A DNA stretch of 64,000 nt from positions 5,362,744 through 5,426,743 of the forward strand of contig OX419759.1 in assembly GCA_948567375.1 (NCBI GenBank). Direction: 5' to 3'. Source of the DNA: Lunularia cruciata. Taxonomy: Eukaryota; Streptophyta; Marchantiopsida; Lunulariales; Lunulariaceae. Position numbers and translations under genes: made by a program. The notes beneath the pieces are model-generated. The model was not told the DNA's origin and searched no databases. It saw only the letters and a program-made list of their open reading frames with translations. This document shows, one piece after another, positions 1 to 11,240 of this stretch (the stretch's first letter is position 1; every line of letters starts with the position of its first letter).

Positions 1-792
1 ATGTCATATTTATGAACACTTGATCTACTCACATTAAAAGAGGAAGAAAAAAAACCCAATGCTTAGCAGTCTAGACCCATCAGACCACTACAGCTTTAAC
101 CCAAATGGCCAAGAGAGCCACTCCTAGGAAGGAAGAACCTAACAAAGTCATGTTATACCAGCTATGAACCTCACTCAAACCCAAACCATACCCACTATGG
201 TGGATTTGTGCCAATTAAAGGATAGAGAAGACTATGAGGAGGAATTGGATTTCAAAGCTTATGCTATTTACCTTGCAAAATATTTAAATGAAATTCATAG
301 AGCTCTTTCCCAAGCCCATCCAATATTCTCTATGATTTTCAATTTGATATAGTACGAGACCAAGTCTACTTCATACAATGAGGATGTTGAAACTGTAATG
401 CACACAACCTAGAAATAAGTGCTCAATACCAAGAGAACAAGTTACTATAGGCTACCCTCTTCATAAAAGCTAAAAAAGGAGACTAGTGTGAGACCTCACT
501 CAAGTGACAAAGGAGTTGGAATTAGCAAAGAATAAAGTTAAGCTCCATATCAATTCCAAGTAGTGGACATATATTTTTTGTCCTATACCCACACATATTA
601 AGACTCCTAATGTAATTTAGATGATGCAACTGTGAGGAGAAAAGAGAAGTAGAAAAATCAACTAATTCTTAATCATGATCTAGAAAGTTGTAGTACATAT
701 TTCAGTAAATTCAAGATGAATTGTTGCTTGAGGTACTCAATCAATGAATACCCAAGATCCAATTAACTTTAAAGGGAGAAAAAGGCATGTAA
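1..792 (+). repeat. Block R copy 1, left part (degenerate leader)
   Basis: Closely matches 58705-59490 in the same orientation, so it is the left part of a dispersed repeat block. Its continuation resumes at 18449 after the gypsy element C inserted at 793. A short open stretch (164-352, starting MNLTQTQTIP) is preserved only in part in the second copy, so I do not call it a gene. Stop codons are frequent in all frames. Function not recognised. Confidence 0.7.
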
Positions 793-1375
793 TGTAACAC
801 CCATTTGTGTATGTGTGTTGTATTGTGATATTTAGCTTGGTATTACAAGTACTTGAGAGACATTATTTATATAAAGATAAAGGATCGTTCTACATTAGTC
901 ATGATTAGCTTGAGTTAGTCATAGCTAAGATAGAAGGCACCTTACTTTAGAGGAAGTGGAAAAGATGAGCACCACTATTTTAGATTCTAGTGTGTTGACT
1001 TGGTATTATTCCTAGGTGTTTGGCTTTGAGGAAAGAGTTGAGAACTCTTGGGCATGCAAACCTTTTTGTTTTGGATTCTTCTATAGTCCAAGGATAACCC
1101 ATGTGAAGGAATCCTTGACTTAGTGGTTGGGTCAAGATAAGATCACATGCTAGTGGAATATGCCCATGTGAATGGATATTCCTTTTTACTTTTTGACTTT
1201 ACTCAACTTTTAGTCTAGTAACTTGAGTCACTACGGTAATTAGTAACTTTGGTGCATAACTATTTCCCAAGTATATAAACAAGGGGTGAGGAGGTACTCA
1301 TCATCCTTTCATTTGCAACTATCTCTCTCTCATTGAGTTCTCTAGTGAGAAATATCTTGAGTCTTAGAGTGTTAG
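793..1375 (+). repeat. Element C 5' LTR, first part
   Basis: Matches 17801-18330 and, reversed, 41330-41922. A TATA-like TATATAAA lies at 1272-1279. The LTR is interrupted at 1375 by element A and resumes at 6967. Confidence 0.85.
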
Positions 1376-1445
1376 TGTAACAATATGGAGTTTAGTGACA
1401 AAGTTAGTTGGGTTTACAAAGTAGCACATAAGACAAATTAGCCTA

Positions 1446-1611
1446 GAATATTCTGGAAGTATCTAGGAAGCTTCTTGGGAAACTTACCGGCTAGCTTAGC
1501 TTGCACCTCAAGTAAGTAGCTTCTAGAAGGAAGCTTCTAGAAGCTTCCAAATAGGTTAGCTTGCATGAAAAGTAGACGGCTTCTAGAAGGAAGCTTCTAG
1601 AAGGAAGCTTC
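1446..1611. promoter_or_regulatory. Heat-shock element array in LTR A
   Basis: Alternating GAA/TTC pentamers spaced by exactly two bases, the binding consensus of heat shock factors. There is a perfect trimer at 1446-1458 (GAAtaTTCtgGAA), a perfect tetramer at 1530-1547 (GAAgcTTCtaGAAgcTTC), a trimer at 1590-1602 and several dimers. The array ends about 35 bp upstream of the TATA box, the right place for a promoter. Binding and heat response are inferred. Confidence 0.7.
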
Positions 1612-1644
1612 TTGAGAACCTTCTCAAGGGCCTTGTATGCTACC

Positions 1645-1652
1645 TATAAATA
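1645..1652 (+). promoter_or_regulatory. TATA box of LTR A
   Basis: TATAAATA, 104 bp before the LTR end and just downstream of the heat-shock-element array. The same box is present in the 3' LTR and in both LTRs of B. Confidence 0.65.
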
Positions 1653-1756
1653 CCAAAGCCAAAGCTCAAGCTAAGCATTTGGAGTTTTCCCACATTCAAG
1701 TGTCCCAATGTGAGTTTCTATTCTCTTATTTCTCTCCTTGGTCTTGGTCTTTTACA

Positions 1757-1772
1757 TTGGTATCAGAGTAGG
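1757..1772 (+). other. Primer binding site of A (tRNA-iMet type)
   Basis: TTGGTATCAGAGTAGG directly follows the LTR. TGGTATCAGAGC is the usual complement of the plant initiator-Met tRNA 3' end. Confidence 0.8.
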
Positions 1773-2026
1773 AATGAGATGGATGGAATTTATGGACCAC
1801 CAAATCCACTTCCACAAACCATTGGGCTTTTTATGTCCAAATATTACCCAAGCAATGCTTCACACAATTCATCACCTCACGCTTTGTGTAGGATTTTCTA
1901 CATATGATCACCGTGTTTGAGGAACCCTTGATACTTCCGATTGTCACTTATGGAGAAAGGTGAATGTGCTATATCTATGTGTTAATTAATTAGATAAATT
2001 GTGAGTAATAGGATAGAGTAGTAGCT

Positions 2027-2930
2027 ATGGCGGCAATAGTGAACGTTATCTTTGCAATGCAGCAACAAATTGAGTACCTTACTAGATTGTTGGATGAACA
2101 AGACCAACAACAACAAGAACATATAGAGAGAGTGCCAATCCGAGATAGAGAAGATCGTATTCAATTTCCAAAACCCAAGGTGTTTGAAGGCAAGAATCTT
2201 TTAGGCACAATGGAGAATTTTGTAGTTGATTGCAAATGTTACTTCAAAGCCACCAATCTTCAAGATGAACAAAAATAGATTCTCTTGGCTTCTAGCCAAT
2301 TGGATGGTATGGCAAAACTTTGGTGGCAATTCCAAGTTAAGCGAGCTGAACAACAGATTGTTGCACCAATCTTGACATGGATAGAATTCAAGGATGCAAT
2401 ACTTGATTGATTTCAACCTATAAATGCCACCCAAGCTGTACAAGATAAATTGGTAGAGTTGAAGCAGATTGGCTCTATAAGAGGCTACATCACACAATTT
2501 CAAAACATCATCATTAAAATTTTGGATATACAAGAAGGAGAAGTTCTGGATTGATTTGTACGAGGATTGAAGTCACAAACCAAATTGGAGGTGACCATGC
2601 AAGAACCACAAAACATAGAAGAAGCCATACAATTGGCTGAGCGCTTTGACTCCTAGGTTGCAACAACTTGGTCTCGACCTCGACTTACACCAAGCTTACA
2701 AGTACAATATGCACGGGTGGAAGAACCAGCACTAATGGAGATTGATGCTATCCAACGGAGGCCACTTGGTGCAGTAGATAGAGAAAGTTTGCAACAAAAT
2801 AGTGGTTGTTTTTATTGTCTCCAAGTTGGACATTACACTGCTAAATTTCCACTTAAGAATGGGCGACCTCAAAAAGTTGCCCTCATGGAGTTTGTGGAAC
2901 CAAATGATAAGGGAAACGAAGAATACTAGT
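2027..2930 (+). pseudogene. Element A gag (capsid and zinc knuckle)
   Basis: Starts at ATG 2027 and is readable in one frame with nonsense codons at 2276, 2408, 2552 and 2654. The retrotransposon capsid region (around KLWWQFQVKRAE) is followed by a CCHC-like knuckle, CFYCLQVGHYTAKF, in which the last cysteine has become phenylalanine. B keeps the intact knuckle CFYCRQVRHHIAEC. Two nonsense codons (2408, 2552) are TGA where an arginine CGA would fit; B has CGA at the first of them. Confidence 0.85.
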
Positions 2931-2939
2931 AGGAGATTT

Positions 2940-5068
2940 GAGCCGCCTACTGGGAGCTTGATTAGTTCCAATGGGATTGAAGGCTTGATCTATGCAAGTT
3001 TGCTTCACTTGCAAAGTACAATATCTAATTGGGGTTGTAGGATTTTGGTTGATTTTGGAAGTTCAGAGAATTGCATCTCTATGCAAGTATAAGGTATTCC
3101 TATCAAGCCAATGATTGAAAGTAGTTTGATGATGGTGGATGGTAGAAAGGGTTCTGCATTTTGCACCTTGCATCCTATTACTTTCAAGATTGGGAAGGAG
3201 TATTTGGAGTATGAGGTTTGTAGTGGCACCTTGACACTATGATATCATTTTGGATCTACCTTGGCTTGAACATCATAAGGTTCAATTTGATTGGACCTGA
3301 TGCCACATTAAGTATAGTACCAAGGTAGGAATTTCCGATTAGGTTGTCTGGCACCTCTGAGTAAGATACCTAAGAATAGTCAATCCAAGATGGAAAGTTT
3401 GTCAAGAAGGTAGCCATAGAGCAAACCTTGAAGGGAGTGGAGTCCCAAAATGGGAAGTTGGCCAAGAAGGCAACCATAGAGCAAGCTTGGAAGAGAGATG
3501 AGTCCCTAGAAGGGAAGTTGGTTAGTAAAGCAGCCATAAAGCAAGCTTTGGAGGACGATAAGTCTATATTTGCTGTGTGGATCAAGCCAATTGCACAAGA
3601 ACAATTGGAAGAGGGCCAAGAGCCTCATCAAGCAATGGTTGATTGGATAGTTCAGGAGTTTGTAGACATGTTTCTGGATGATCTGCCAAGGGATTATCCC
3701 CCGATCAAGGTATGCCCTTCAAGATCAAGTTATTGCCAAGAAGTACTCCAGTGAGTAGACCAATCTATCGGCTCTCACCAAAGGAGTTGGAGGAGTTGCA
3801 AACAACACTTACAAAGTTGTTGAGAAGGACTTCATACAACATAGTACCTCTCCTTGGGGAGCACCGGTACTATTTGTTGCAAAGAAGGATGGAGGACTTC
3901 ATTTTTGTATTGATTACCGTGGGCTCAATAAGCAAACCGTGAAGAATGCATACCCTTGCCTTGGATCGATGACTTGCTTGATCAACTAAGCGGAGCATGC
4001 TATTTTTCCAAGTTGGATCTTTGCAGTGGCTATTGGAAAATTCCCATTGATAGAGAGGATGTGCAAAAGATTACCTTTCTTACAAGGTATGGGCATTTTG
4101 AGTGGAGAGTTATACCTTTTGGACTCACTAATGCTCCAACAGTCTTCATGGATCAGATGCATTGAGTGTTGGATGGACTGTTGGATCGGTCTGTGGTGGT
4201 ATTCTTGGATGATATCTTAATTTATAGTAAGACAGAGGCAAAACATGTGAATCACATGTGAGAAGTCCTAAGACAACTACAACAATGGAAATTTTATTGC
4301 AAGAAGTCAAAGTGTGCCTTTTGGCAAAAGGAGGTTACCTTCTTGTGTCATAAGATCTCATCAGAGGGAATCAAGATGGAAGAAGAGAAAATCAAGGCCA
4401 TTATTGATTGGCCTACCCCAAATGATGCTACACAAGTATGGGCATTCAATGGATTGGCCAATTTTTACCGACTATTCATCCATTATTATGCTTATGTGGC
4501 TGCACCATTGATTGACCTCTTGGGAAAGAGCTCGAGCTTCAAGTGGATCACCAAGCATGAAAAAGTATTCCAAAAGTTAAAGCATATGGTGTCTTCAAGA
4601 CCCATTCTTCAACTATATGATCCTCAACTACCCTATGTGGTTGATTTTGATGCTTCTAACTTTGCAATTGGAGCCGTGCTACAACAAGAATTCCTAAATA
4701 GACTCCATCCCATTGCCTTTGTGTCTCACCGACTCAATACGGCTGAACAAAACTACTTTGCTCAAGATCAAGAGCAACCTGCAATGGTATACGACACCAA
4801 GGTATGGAGGCATTACCTTTTGGTGAAACAAGTGATCATGCAAATTGATCACAAACCATTGTTGCAAACCTTACACTTGGAACACATGAAGAGTCGACAT
4901 CATCAATGGGAGGAACAACTCCAACTGTATGATATCAAACTCGAGTACAAATTAGATCAATTCCATGTCATCCATGATACTTTATCACGCCAACCTGATT
5001 TGAAGTCTCTTCCTCTCATCACAATGGCAATTTCAATAGTGTCGATTGACTCCAAGGTCCAAAACTAG
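2940..5068 (+). pseudogene. Element A protease - reverse transcriptase - RNase H
   Basis: The protease remnant near 3040 reads ILVDFGSSENCIS, so the aspartic protease D-S-G triad has become D-F-G. The reverse transcriptase runs from about 3712 to 4330 with fingers ([14 protein letters not shown]), palm and an intact FLDDILIYS at about 4205. The connection/RNase H part is the open stretch 4343-5068 with VDFDASNFAIGAVLQQE. Frameshifts near 3240, 3760 and 3950 and stops (for example TGA in the codon after DQMH at 4163) kill it. B carries the same protein in a different state of decay. Confidence 0.88.
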
Positions 5069-5912
5069 TTTTAGTCAACTCTACATCAAGATCCCTTCTT
5101 CCAAATGGTACATGGTCACCTTACGGCATGCAATAAGGAGTACAACACCTTCTCCATCAAGGAGAGCCTTTTATTCCATGAAGGCTTTCCATGAAGACCG
5201 GATCTATGCTCTAGCCAAAGGTGATCTTTGACTTGTGCACCTTCAAAAAGCCTATGATTTACCCATTGCTGGTCACATGTGTGTAGACAAGACCTTGGGT
5301 ACCCTCCAACACCAATGGTGGTGGCCCAAAATGACACAAGATGTTCAAGAATTTGTTGGATCGTGTGAGAGCTACCAACGTAACAAGGCCAGTAACCAGA
5401 AGCTGAGTGGACTCTTTCAACCACTTGCCGTTCCATCCACTTGCTGGGAGCATGTGAGCTTGGATCTCATCACATCCTTGCCAAAGACAAAACAAGGATA
5501 CACCGCAATCATGGTGTTTATAAATAAGCTTAGAAAGTAAATCAACTTGGCATCAACGTGTGATATCGTGGATGCTCCAACCTTGGTGCAAATCTACTTC
5601 GACAATGTTTTCAAGCATCATGGGATATCACATGTACTCATCTCCGATTGTGATCCTTCATTTACCGGGAAGTTTTGGCAAGCACTCTTCTAGATACTCA
5701 GCACCAAGCTTACTTTGTCCACGGCATATCATCCTCAAACTGATGGCCAAACCAAACGTGCAAATCATACATTGGAGGATATGTTACGTGCCTTTGTCAA
5801 TGTCTACCATACCAATTGGGATGAATGTCTTGCAGTTGCAAAATTTGCCTACAACAATTCCAAACAAGCAAGCACCAAATTTTCTCCTTTCTTTCTCAAT
5901 TTTGGCTAAGAT
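5069..5912 (+). pseudogene. Element A integrase
   Basis: An H2C2-type N-terminal region (GHMCVDKTLGT, then C-x2-C in SCESYQRNK) is followed by the catalytic core with its first aspartate in HVSLDLITSLP, the second in ISDCDPSFTG, and QTDGQTKRANHTL, where the catalytic glutamate is replaced by lysine. Element B has the expected QTERTD at this position. Several frameshifts break the frame. Confidence 0.85.
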
Positions 5913-6540
5913 TTGCTTGTTCCAGATTCTCTTCTTGCTCCCCTTCCATCTCAAGTTCCTCATACTTCCACATTCTTGACCACTATATCCCAATCTTTTC
6001 AACAAGCCAAGTCTCACCTCCTTGTTGCTCAGAATTTCCAAAAACAATATGCAGACCACCATCATTGTGATCTCACCTTTGAAGTTGGTGGTAAAGTCAT
6101 GCTATCCTCTAGTAACCTCCATCTCCCACTTGATACCCAAATTTGTAAACTTGCACCTAATTGGATAGGACCCTTTGATATCACCCAAATTGTCTCTCTT
6201 GTTTCTTATCAACTTGCCGTGCCTTATCACATGCATATCAATCCTATCTTTCATGTTTCCAAGTTTAAACCCTTTGTTCCTAACCCCTCTTCCTTTTCCT
6301 TTTGAGTCCAACCTCCTCCTCTTCTTGTCCCTATCAATGATCATGAGGAGTATGAAGTTGATCTTATCCTTGCACGTCGTCATATTCAACAAGGCTGTTG
6401 CCAACATATAGAGTACAAGGTCCTTTGGAAAGGGTATCTCCTTCATGATGCCAAGTGGGAACCTCTTTCTTACCTCTAGAATGCACAGACGGCCATCTAG
6501 GAATTCAAAGTTTTACTGGCGACGAGGACGTCACCAACTA
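5913..6540 (+). pseudogene. Element A integrase C-terminus and chromodomain
   Basis: The 5913-6305 open stretch contains the GPFDITQIVS block and a HVSKFKPF tail, as in plant chromovirus integrases. After a frame change, a chromodomain follows: EYEVDLILARR, then EYKVLWKGYLLHDAKWEP ending about 6475. Chromodomains of such elements bind methylated histone tails and guide integration, from family knowledge. Confidence 0.85.
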
Positions 6541-6554
6541 GCGGCGGTGGAATA

Positions 6555-6966
6555 TGTAACAATATGGAGTTTAGCAACAAAGTTAGTTGGGCTTACAAAG
6601 TAGCACATAAGAAAAAGTAGCCTAGAATATTCTAGAAGTATCTATGAAGCTTCTTGGGAAGCTTCCTGGCTAACTTAGCTTGCACTTCAAGTAAGTAGCT
6701 TCTAGAAGCTTCCAACTAGCTTAGCTTGCACGCCAAGTAGGTGGCTTCTAGAAGGAAGTTTCTTGAGAAGCTTCCTAATTAACTTGGCTTTCACTCTAAG
6801 AAAGTGGCTTGAGGAAGCTTCTTGAGAAGTTTCTCAAGGGCCTTGTATGCTACCTATAAATACCAAAGCCAACGCTCATGCTAGCCATTTGGTGTTTTAC
6901 CACATTCAAGTGTCCCAATATGAGTTTCCATTCTCCTATTTCTCTCCTCGGTCTCGGTCTTTTACA
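6555..6966 (+). repeat. Element A 3' LTR
   Basis: Matches 1376-1756 and is slightly longer. It has perfect heat-shock trimers at 6625-6637 (GAAtaTTCtaGAA) and 6700-6712 (TTCtaGAAgcTTC), and TATAAATA near 6855. Confidence 0.9.
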
Positions 6967-7077
6967 CTTAGCCTTGGAGAAGTATGATGGAGTTGGGGTT
7001 CCTTGCCTTTGTAGTCCATGGTGTGTTACCATAATAGCCATCAGAGGTTCATCTTGAGTGAGAGATAGGTCGGCTCA
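6967..7077 (+). repeat. Element C 5' LTR, second part
   Basis: Continues the C LTR after element A. The first five bases are the target duplication (cttag). It matches 18336-18448 and, reversed, 41235-41345. Confidence 0.85.
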
Positions 7078-8190
7078 CATTTTTGCTTCCATTGTCGAGA
7101 CCTCTCTAGAAGGCAAGATAATGTTCCACGTACAATTTTATATGAGACAAAAGGAGGCTATGAGAGCTCACTTGGAGAGAAATTTAGGGGAGGAGAGTGC
7201 TGAACTTATGTTAGAGAATTTGGACCCATTTGTATACCATGTAGTTCATTATGATGTCTTTGAGGTGATTTTGTACATCTTGTACACTTGAGAGGATTTG
7301 GGGAGATTGTGTGAGGTGGACTAAAGATTTTGGGAATTAAGGTGATTTTGGACAAAATCTCAAGTTTAAGATCCGAACTTGAAATTTATACACATGATAT
7401 TTTGGGTTATCCTTCACTTATCAGACTTGAAATTATTGTGAGATATGCTATGCACATTGGGCTAGAATTTTTGAAAGTTGATAGGGTAAATTGCTCCCAT
7501 AACTACATGCACTCTGGAAAATTGTACAGAGTCTACCAATTTTTCAATTTTTAGTGGATTACGGTGAAACTTTCCAAGAAAGTTAAGTGCATTTTATCCT
7601 ACTTGATGACACAAAATTAGACATAGATAATTCTTGAGCAGGGAATTATAAATCTTTAAAGTGAGAGGGGTGGTTTTCAGACCAAATCTGAAATATGTGT
7701 GCTGAATAGAAAGGTGCCTAGGCCAAATGGCTTAATGAAAACATCTAAAATTTTGTAGGGAGAGATGTCCTAGAGTTTTGATCAAGTGTGAAAAATTTTA
7801 GAGGACTTTTAGATACAAGTTGCAAAACTTGACTGACATTGTGAGAAAGGGTCAATTTTGCAGAGTTTAGATTTCATACATGAGGAGTGTGAGGGCAACA
7901 AAAAGTATATTTGAGTGTTTAGACTCATCTTGAGAACATGGAGGGTCACAAAGAGTGGAAATTGACGCTATGCAAGGTTTCCCAAGGGTTTAAGGTGATT
8001 GTAGAGATGGATGTAAGGAAAAGAGAGTTTAGAATAGAATTTGAAGAGAGTGTTGAGAGGATCCAAAACCTACACCACTTGGAGGAAAGAGTAAGTCTAA
8101 GTGCTTTCTATGTGGAGAGAAGGGACGTAAGGCAAGTTCATGTCCATTGACCTTTGAGCAAGAGATTGAGAGAAAGGAGATGATTACTTG
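7078..8190 (+). pseudogene. Element C gag remnant
   Basis: Degenerate coding-like stretches (7058-7291, 7330-7554, 7938-8150). Near 8095 a zinc-knuckle-like CFLCGEKGRKASSC appears in a shifted frame. Gag identity rests on position between the LTR and protease and on this knuckle; the capsid core is not clearly recognisable. Confidence 0.55.
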
Positions 8191-8192
8191 AT

Positions 8193-9044
8193 TTGGGTTT
8201 GCATGTTGGACCTTCTTCACCAAGATTGGGAGGGAGAAAATCTAAGACCAAGGAGTTGTGTGAGGTTTGTGGAGTAGAAGGACTTCCAAAAGGACATGAG
8301 TGTAGTGGAGTAGTGGAGTGCCCAAATTCCACTTACCATGGAGGAAGGGGTTATGAGGGAGCCAATAGAAGGAAAGAGGGAGGTAATGAAACCCAAGTAG
8401 CTCCTAATCCAAACAAAGGTAAGGGGATAGCATCCATAGATGTGGTTGAGAGCAAGTATGAGAAGGGAGAGTGCTCAAACTCCAAGGATCTTCATTTGAA
8501 GCTTTTGGCACAAGAGAAGAAGGGAGCTCTTTTTGCAAAAGATGTTTACTCTTCTCAAGGATTTACTCCAAGCAAGGATTCTCCTTTGTCTACTAGGAGC
8601 ACTTGCACATCAACACCATCAAAAACATAGACTCCAAGGAAGAAGTTGGGGATGGAGTATTTCTTGGTTTCAAAGAAACAATGGAACTACAATGTGTTGG
8701 AAGATGTTTGTAGTCACAAGGCTAACATCACAATGGGCCAATTGATTGCTTTGAACCCTACCTTGAGAAAGGAGTTTAGAGGTGGTTTGATTTCTACAAG
8801 GAGCAAGAGGAAGAAGAAGGCAAAAGCTCAAGTATCAATGGGGGTGGTGGATGCCAAGCCAACACCATGGGAGGCTTGTGAATATACCTCCAAGATTGAT
8901 GTGAGAGTGAATGGTCACATTATCAAAGATGCAATTGTTGATGGGGGATCAGTTCTAAATGCCATGTTAGAAAGGTTGATGAAGAAGTTGGGTATGATAC
9001 CCTCAAGACCTTCAACATTTGTTGTGAACATGCAAAACAAGTAA
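8193..9044 (+). pseudogene. Element C gag end and aspartic protease
   Basis: One frame with a single TAG at 8628. A cysteine-rich stretch (CEVCGVEGLPKGHEC) at the start is followed by a lysine/serine-rich linker, then a retropepsin-like domain with active-site motif IVDGGSVLNAM around 8935. The glycine after D instead of S/T occurs in plant Tat/Athila-type elements. Confidence 0.75.
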
Positions 9045-9133
9045 CAAGTTTGGCCAATTAGAGTGATGGATAAGGTGGTAGTTTCAGTTATGGGAGTTCA
9101 AAATCTTATGATTTACTTCTTGGGAGGCCATGG

Positions 9134-10267
9134 TTGAGAGCAGTATGCACAACTGATAGATGGCATAAAGGGTACTTGAGGATTGGGCCATCAAACCATA
9201 GAGTCACAATTCATTTAACTTACACCACCAACACTTCACATTCAGATACACCATCTTCTGATTATTGGGAATCAGATTCTAAAGAAGGAGCTTCAGGTGT
9301 GGACACAAGCACGGAGGAGGAGACTTCCATGAAGGAGGATGAATTTGAATCCAATTTAGATGTGTGTTCCTTGTGTGCTATGGATTTTGCACCTAAGCTA
9401 GAGGTTTTGAGGGACCCAAATAAATCACCATTGACACTTGAGGAGGTAGAGAGAAGGTCAGCTACTCTCAAGTATGGCCCAAATGTTACCAAGGAGGAGA
9501 AGATAAGATTTGAAGAGATTTTCTATAAGTTCATCCATGTGTTTGCTTTCAGTTACAAGGATTTGAAGGAAGTCACCTTGGAGGAGCACAAGATAGAGGT
9601 GGTGTCACATGCAAGACCAATCCACCAAAAATAATGTCGCATTAGCCCACCAATATCTTTGGTTGTGAAGGAGGAGATTGATAAGCTCAAGGAGGCCGGA
9701 TTTATCTTTGAGGTGGAGAATTCAGAATGGGTGTCTCCAATTGTCATTGTGAAGAAAAAGAATGGCAAGCTTTAGGTATGTGTGGATTACAAGAAGCTCA
9801 ATGTTATTACCAAGAAGGACTACTTCCCATTTCCATTCATTGATGAGATCTTGGAGGAGGTTGCAGGTCATGAGAGGTATAGTTTTGGAAATGGTTATAA
9901 TGGATATAACCAAATCAAGATTGTACTAGAGCATCAATAACTCACCTCGTTCACCACACCTTGGGGAACTTATGCTTTCAAGGTCATGCCTTTTGGGCTT
10001 TGCAATGCTCCATCCACATTCTAGTGGTTCATGAACAAGGTATTTGAACCTTTCATTGGGAAATTTGTGAGCAACTTCATTGATGACTTTTGTGTCTATG
10101 GGAGCAAGGGGGAGCACTTTGAGCATCCAATCAAGGTCTTGCAATGCTTGGATGAGGCAAATGCATCACTCAACCTAGAGAAATATATTTTTGGGATGTG
10201 AAGAAGGTCAACTTTTGGGACACATCATCTCCAAGGATGGAAAAGTAGTTGATCTTGAGAAGGTGCG
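9134..10267 (+). pseudogene. Element C reverse transcriptase (5' part, split by B)
   Basis: One frame holds the whole palm with nonsense codons near 9632, 9773, 9938 and 10021. Motifs: VSPIVIVKKKNGKL, VCVDYKKLNVIT, FTTPWGTYAFKVMPFGL and the catalytic FIDDFCVYGS around 10078. The frame is then cut at codon V of LEKV by insertion of element B and resumes at 15786 (QKISDLPFP). Confidence 0.87.
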
Positions 10268-10634
10268 TGTAAAAGACCAAAACCAAGGAGAGAAATAGGA
10301 GAATGGAAACTCACATTGGGACACTTGAATGAGGGAAAACTCCGAATGCCTAGCATGAGCTTTGGCTTTGGTATTTATAGGAAGCATACAAGACCCTTGA
10401 AGCTTCTCAAGAAGCTTTCTTCTAGAAGCCGCCTACTTGGCGTGCAAGCTAAGCTAGTTAGAAGCTTCTAGAAGCTTCCTTCTAGAATCTACCTGCTTAG
10501 GGCGCAAGTTGACTAGTTGGGAAGCTTCCCAAGAAGCTTCTTAGATACTTCTAGAATATTCCAGGCTATTTTGTCTTTCCAGTCTCTACTTTGTAAGCCT
10601 AACCAACTTTGTCGCTAAACTCCATATTGTTACA
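10268..10634 (-). repeat. Element B 3' LTR
   Basis: Reverse complement of the A-type LTR, ending TGTTACA at 10634. A perfect heat-shock tetramer lies at 10461-10478. It is shorter than its partner because of an internal deletion. Confidence 0.9.
10461..10478. promoter_or_regulatory. Heat-shock element in LTR B
   Basis: GAAgcTTCtaGAAgcTTC, four perfectly phased pentamers, conserved with LTR A at 1530-1547. Confidence 0.65.
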
Positions 10635-10659
10635 TATTCCCCCGCCGCTAGTTGGTGAC

Positions 10660-11240
10660 GTCCTCATTGCCAGTGAAGCTTCAAATTCCTTGATGGCCGT
10701 CTGTGCATTTTGGAGGTGGGAAGGAGGTTCCCATGTAGCATCATGAAGGGGATACCCTTTCCAAAGGACCTTGTTCTCCGTATGTTAGCAGCGGCCTCAT
10801 TGAATATGGAAACACACAAGGATACGATCAACTTCGTACTCCTCATGATCATTGATAGGGACACGAAGAGGGGGAGGTTGGACTCAAGAGGAAAAGGAAG
10901 AGGGGTTAGGAACAAAGGGTTTCAACTTGGAAACATGAAAGATATGATGGATACGCATGTGACAAGGCAAGGCAAGTGGATAAGCAACAGGAGAGACAAT
11001 GTAGGTGATATCAAAGGGTCCTATCCAATTAGGAGCAAATTTACAAACTTGGGTATCAAGTGGGAGAGGGAGGTTACTAGAGGATAGCATGACTTTATCA
11101 CCAATTTCAAAGGTGTGATCATGACGATGGTGGTCCACATATTGTTTTTGGTGATTCTGAGCAATAAGGAGGTGAGACTTGGCTTGTTGGAGAGATTGGG
11201 ATATAGTTGTCAAGAATATGGAAGTATGAGACACCTAAGA
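10660..11240 (-). pseudogene. Element B integrase C-terminus and chromodomain
   Basis: The minus strand 11234-10884 gives the GPFDITYIVS block and HVSKLKPF tail. The chromodomain remnant follows at about 10790-10690 (ENKVLWKGYPLHDATWEP) after stops. Confidence 0.83.

Larger units (their letters stand above)
1376..1756 (+). repeat. Element A 5' LTR
   Basis: Starts TGTAACAATATGG and ends TTTTACA. The matching 3' LTR is 6555-6966, and B's LTRs are the same sequence reversed. It contains heat-shock-element arrays followed by a TATA box, then the primer site immediately downstream. Confidence 0.92.
1376..6966 (+). mobile_element. Ty3/gypsy chromovirus A, nested in C's LTR
   Basis: Flanked by gttag (1371-1375) and cttag (6967-6971), a 5-bp target duplication with one mismatch. 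It has LTRs of 381 and 412 bp, an iMet-type primer site, a gag with zinc knuckle, protease, reverse transcriptase, RNase H, integrase and a C-terminal chromodomain, the hallmark of chromoviruses. Element B at 10268-15785 is the same family in the opposite orientation. Many stops and frameshifts make it non-functional. Confidence 0.92.

Noticed and set aside
2201-2533. 110-codon minus-strand frame
   Set aside because: Antisense shadow of the element A gag; the plus strand shows clear gag motifs.
7021-7060. CCATCAGAGGTTCATC as primer binding site of element C
   Set aside because: It resembles an iMet primer site, but the same sequence lies inside the 3' LTR and the solo LTR, so it is LTR sequence.
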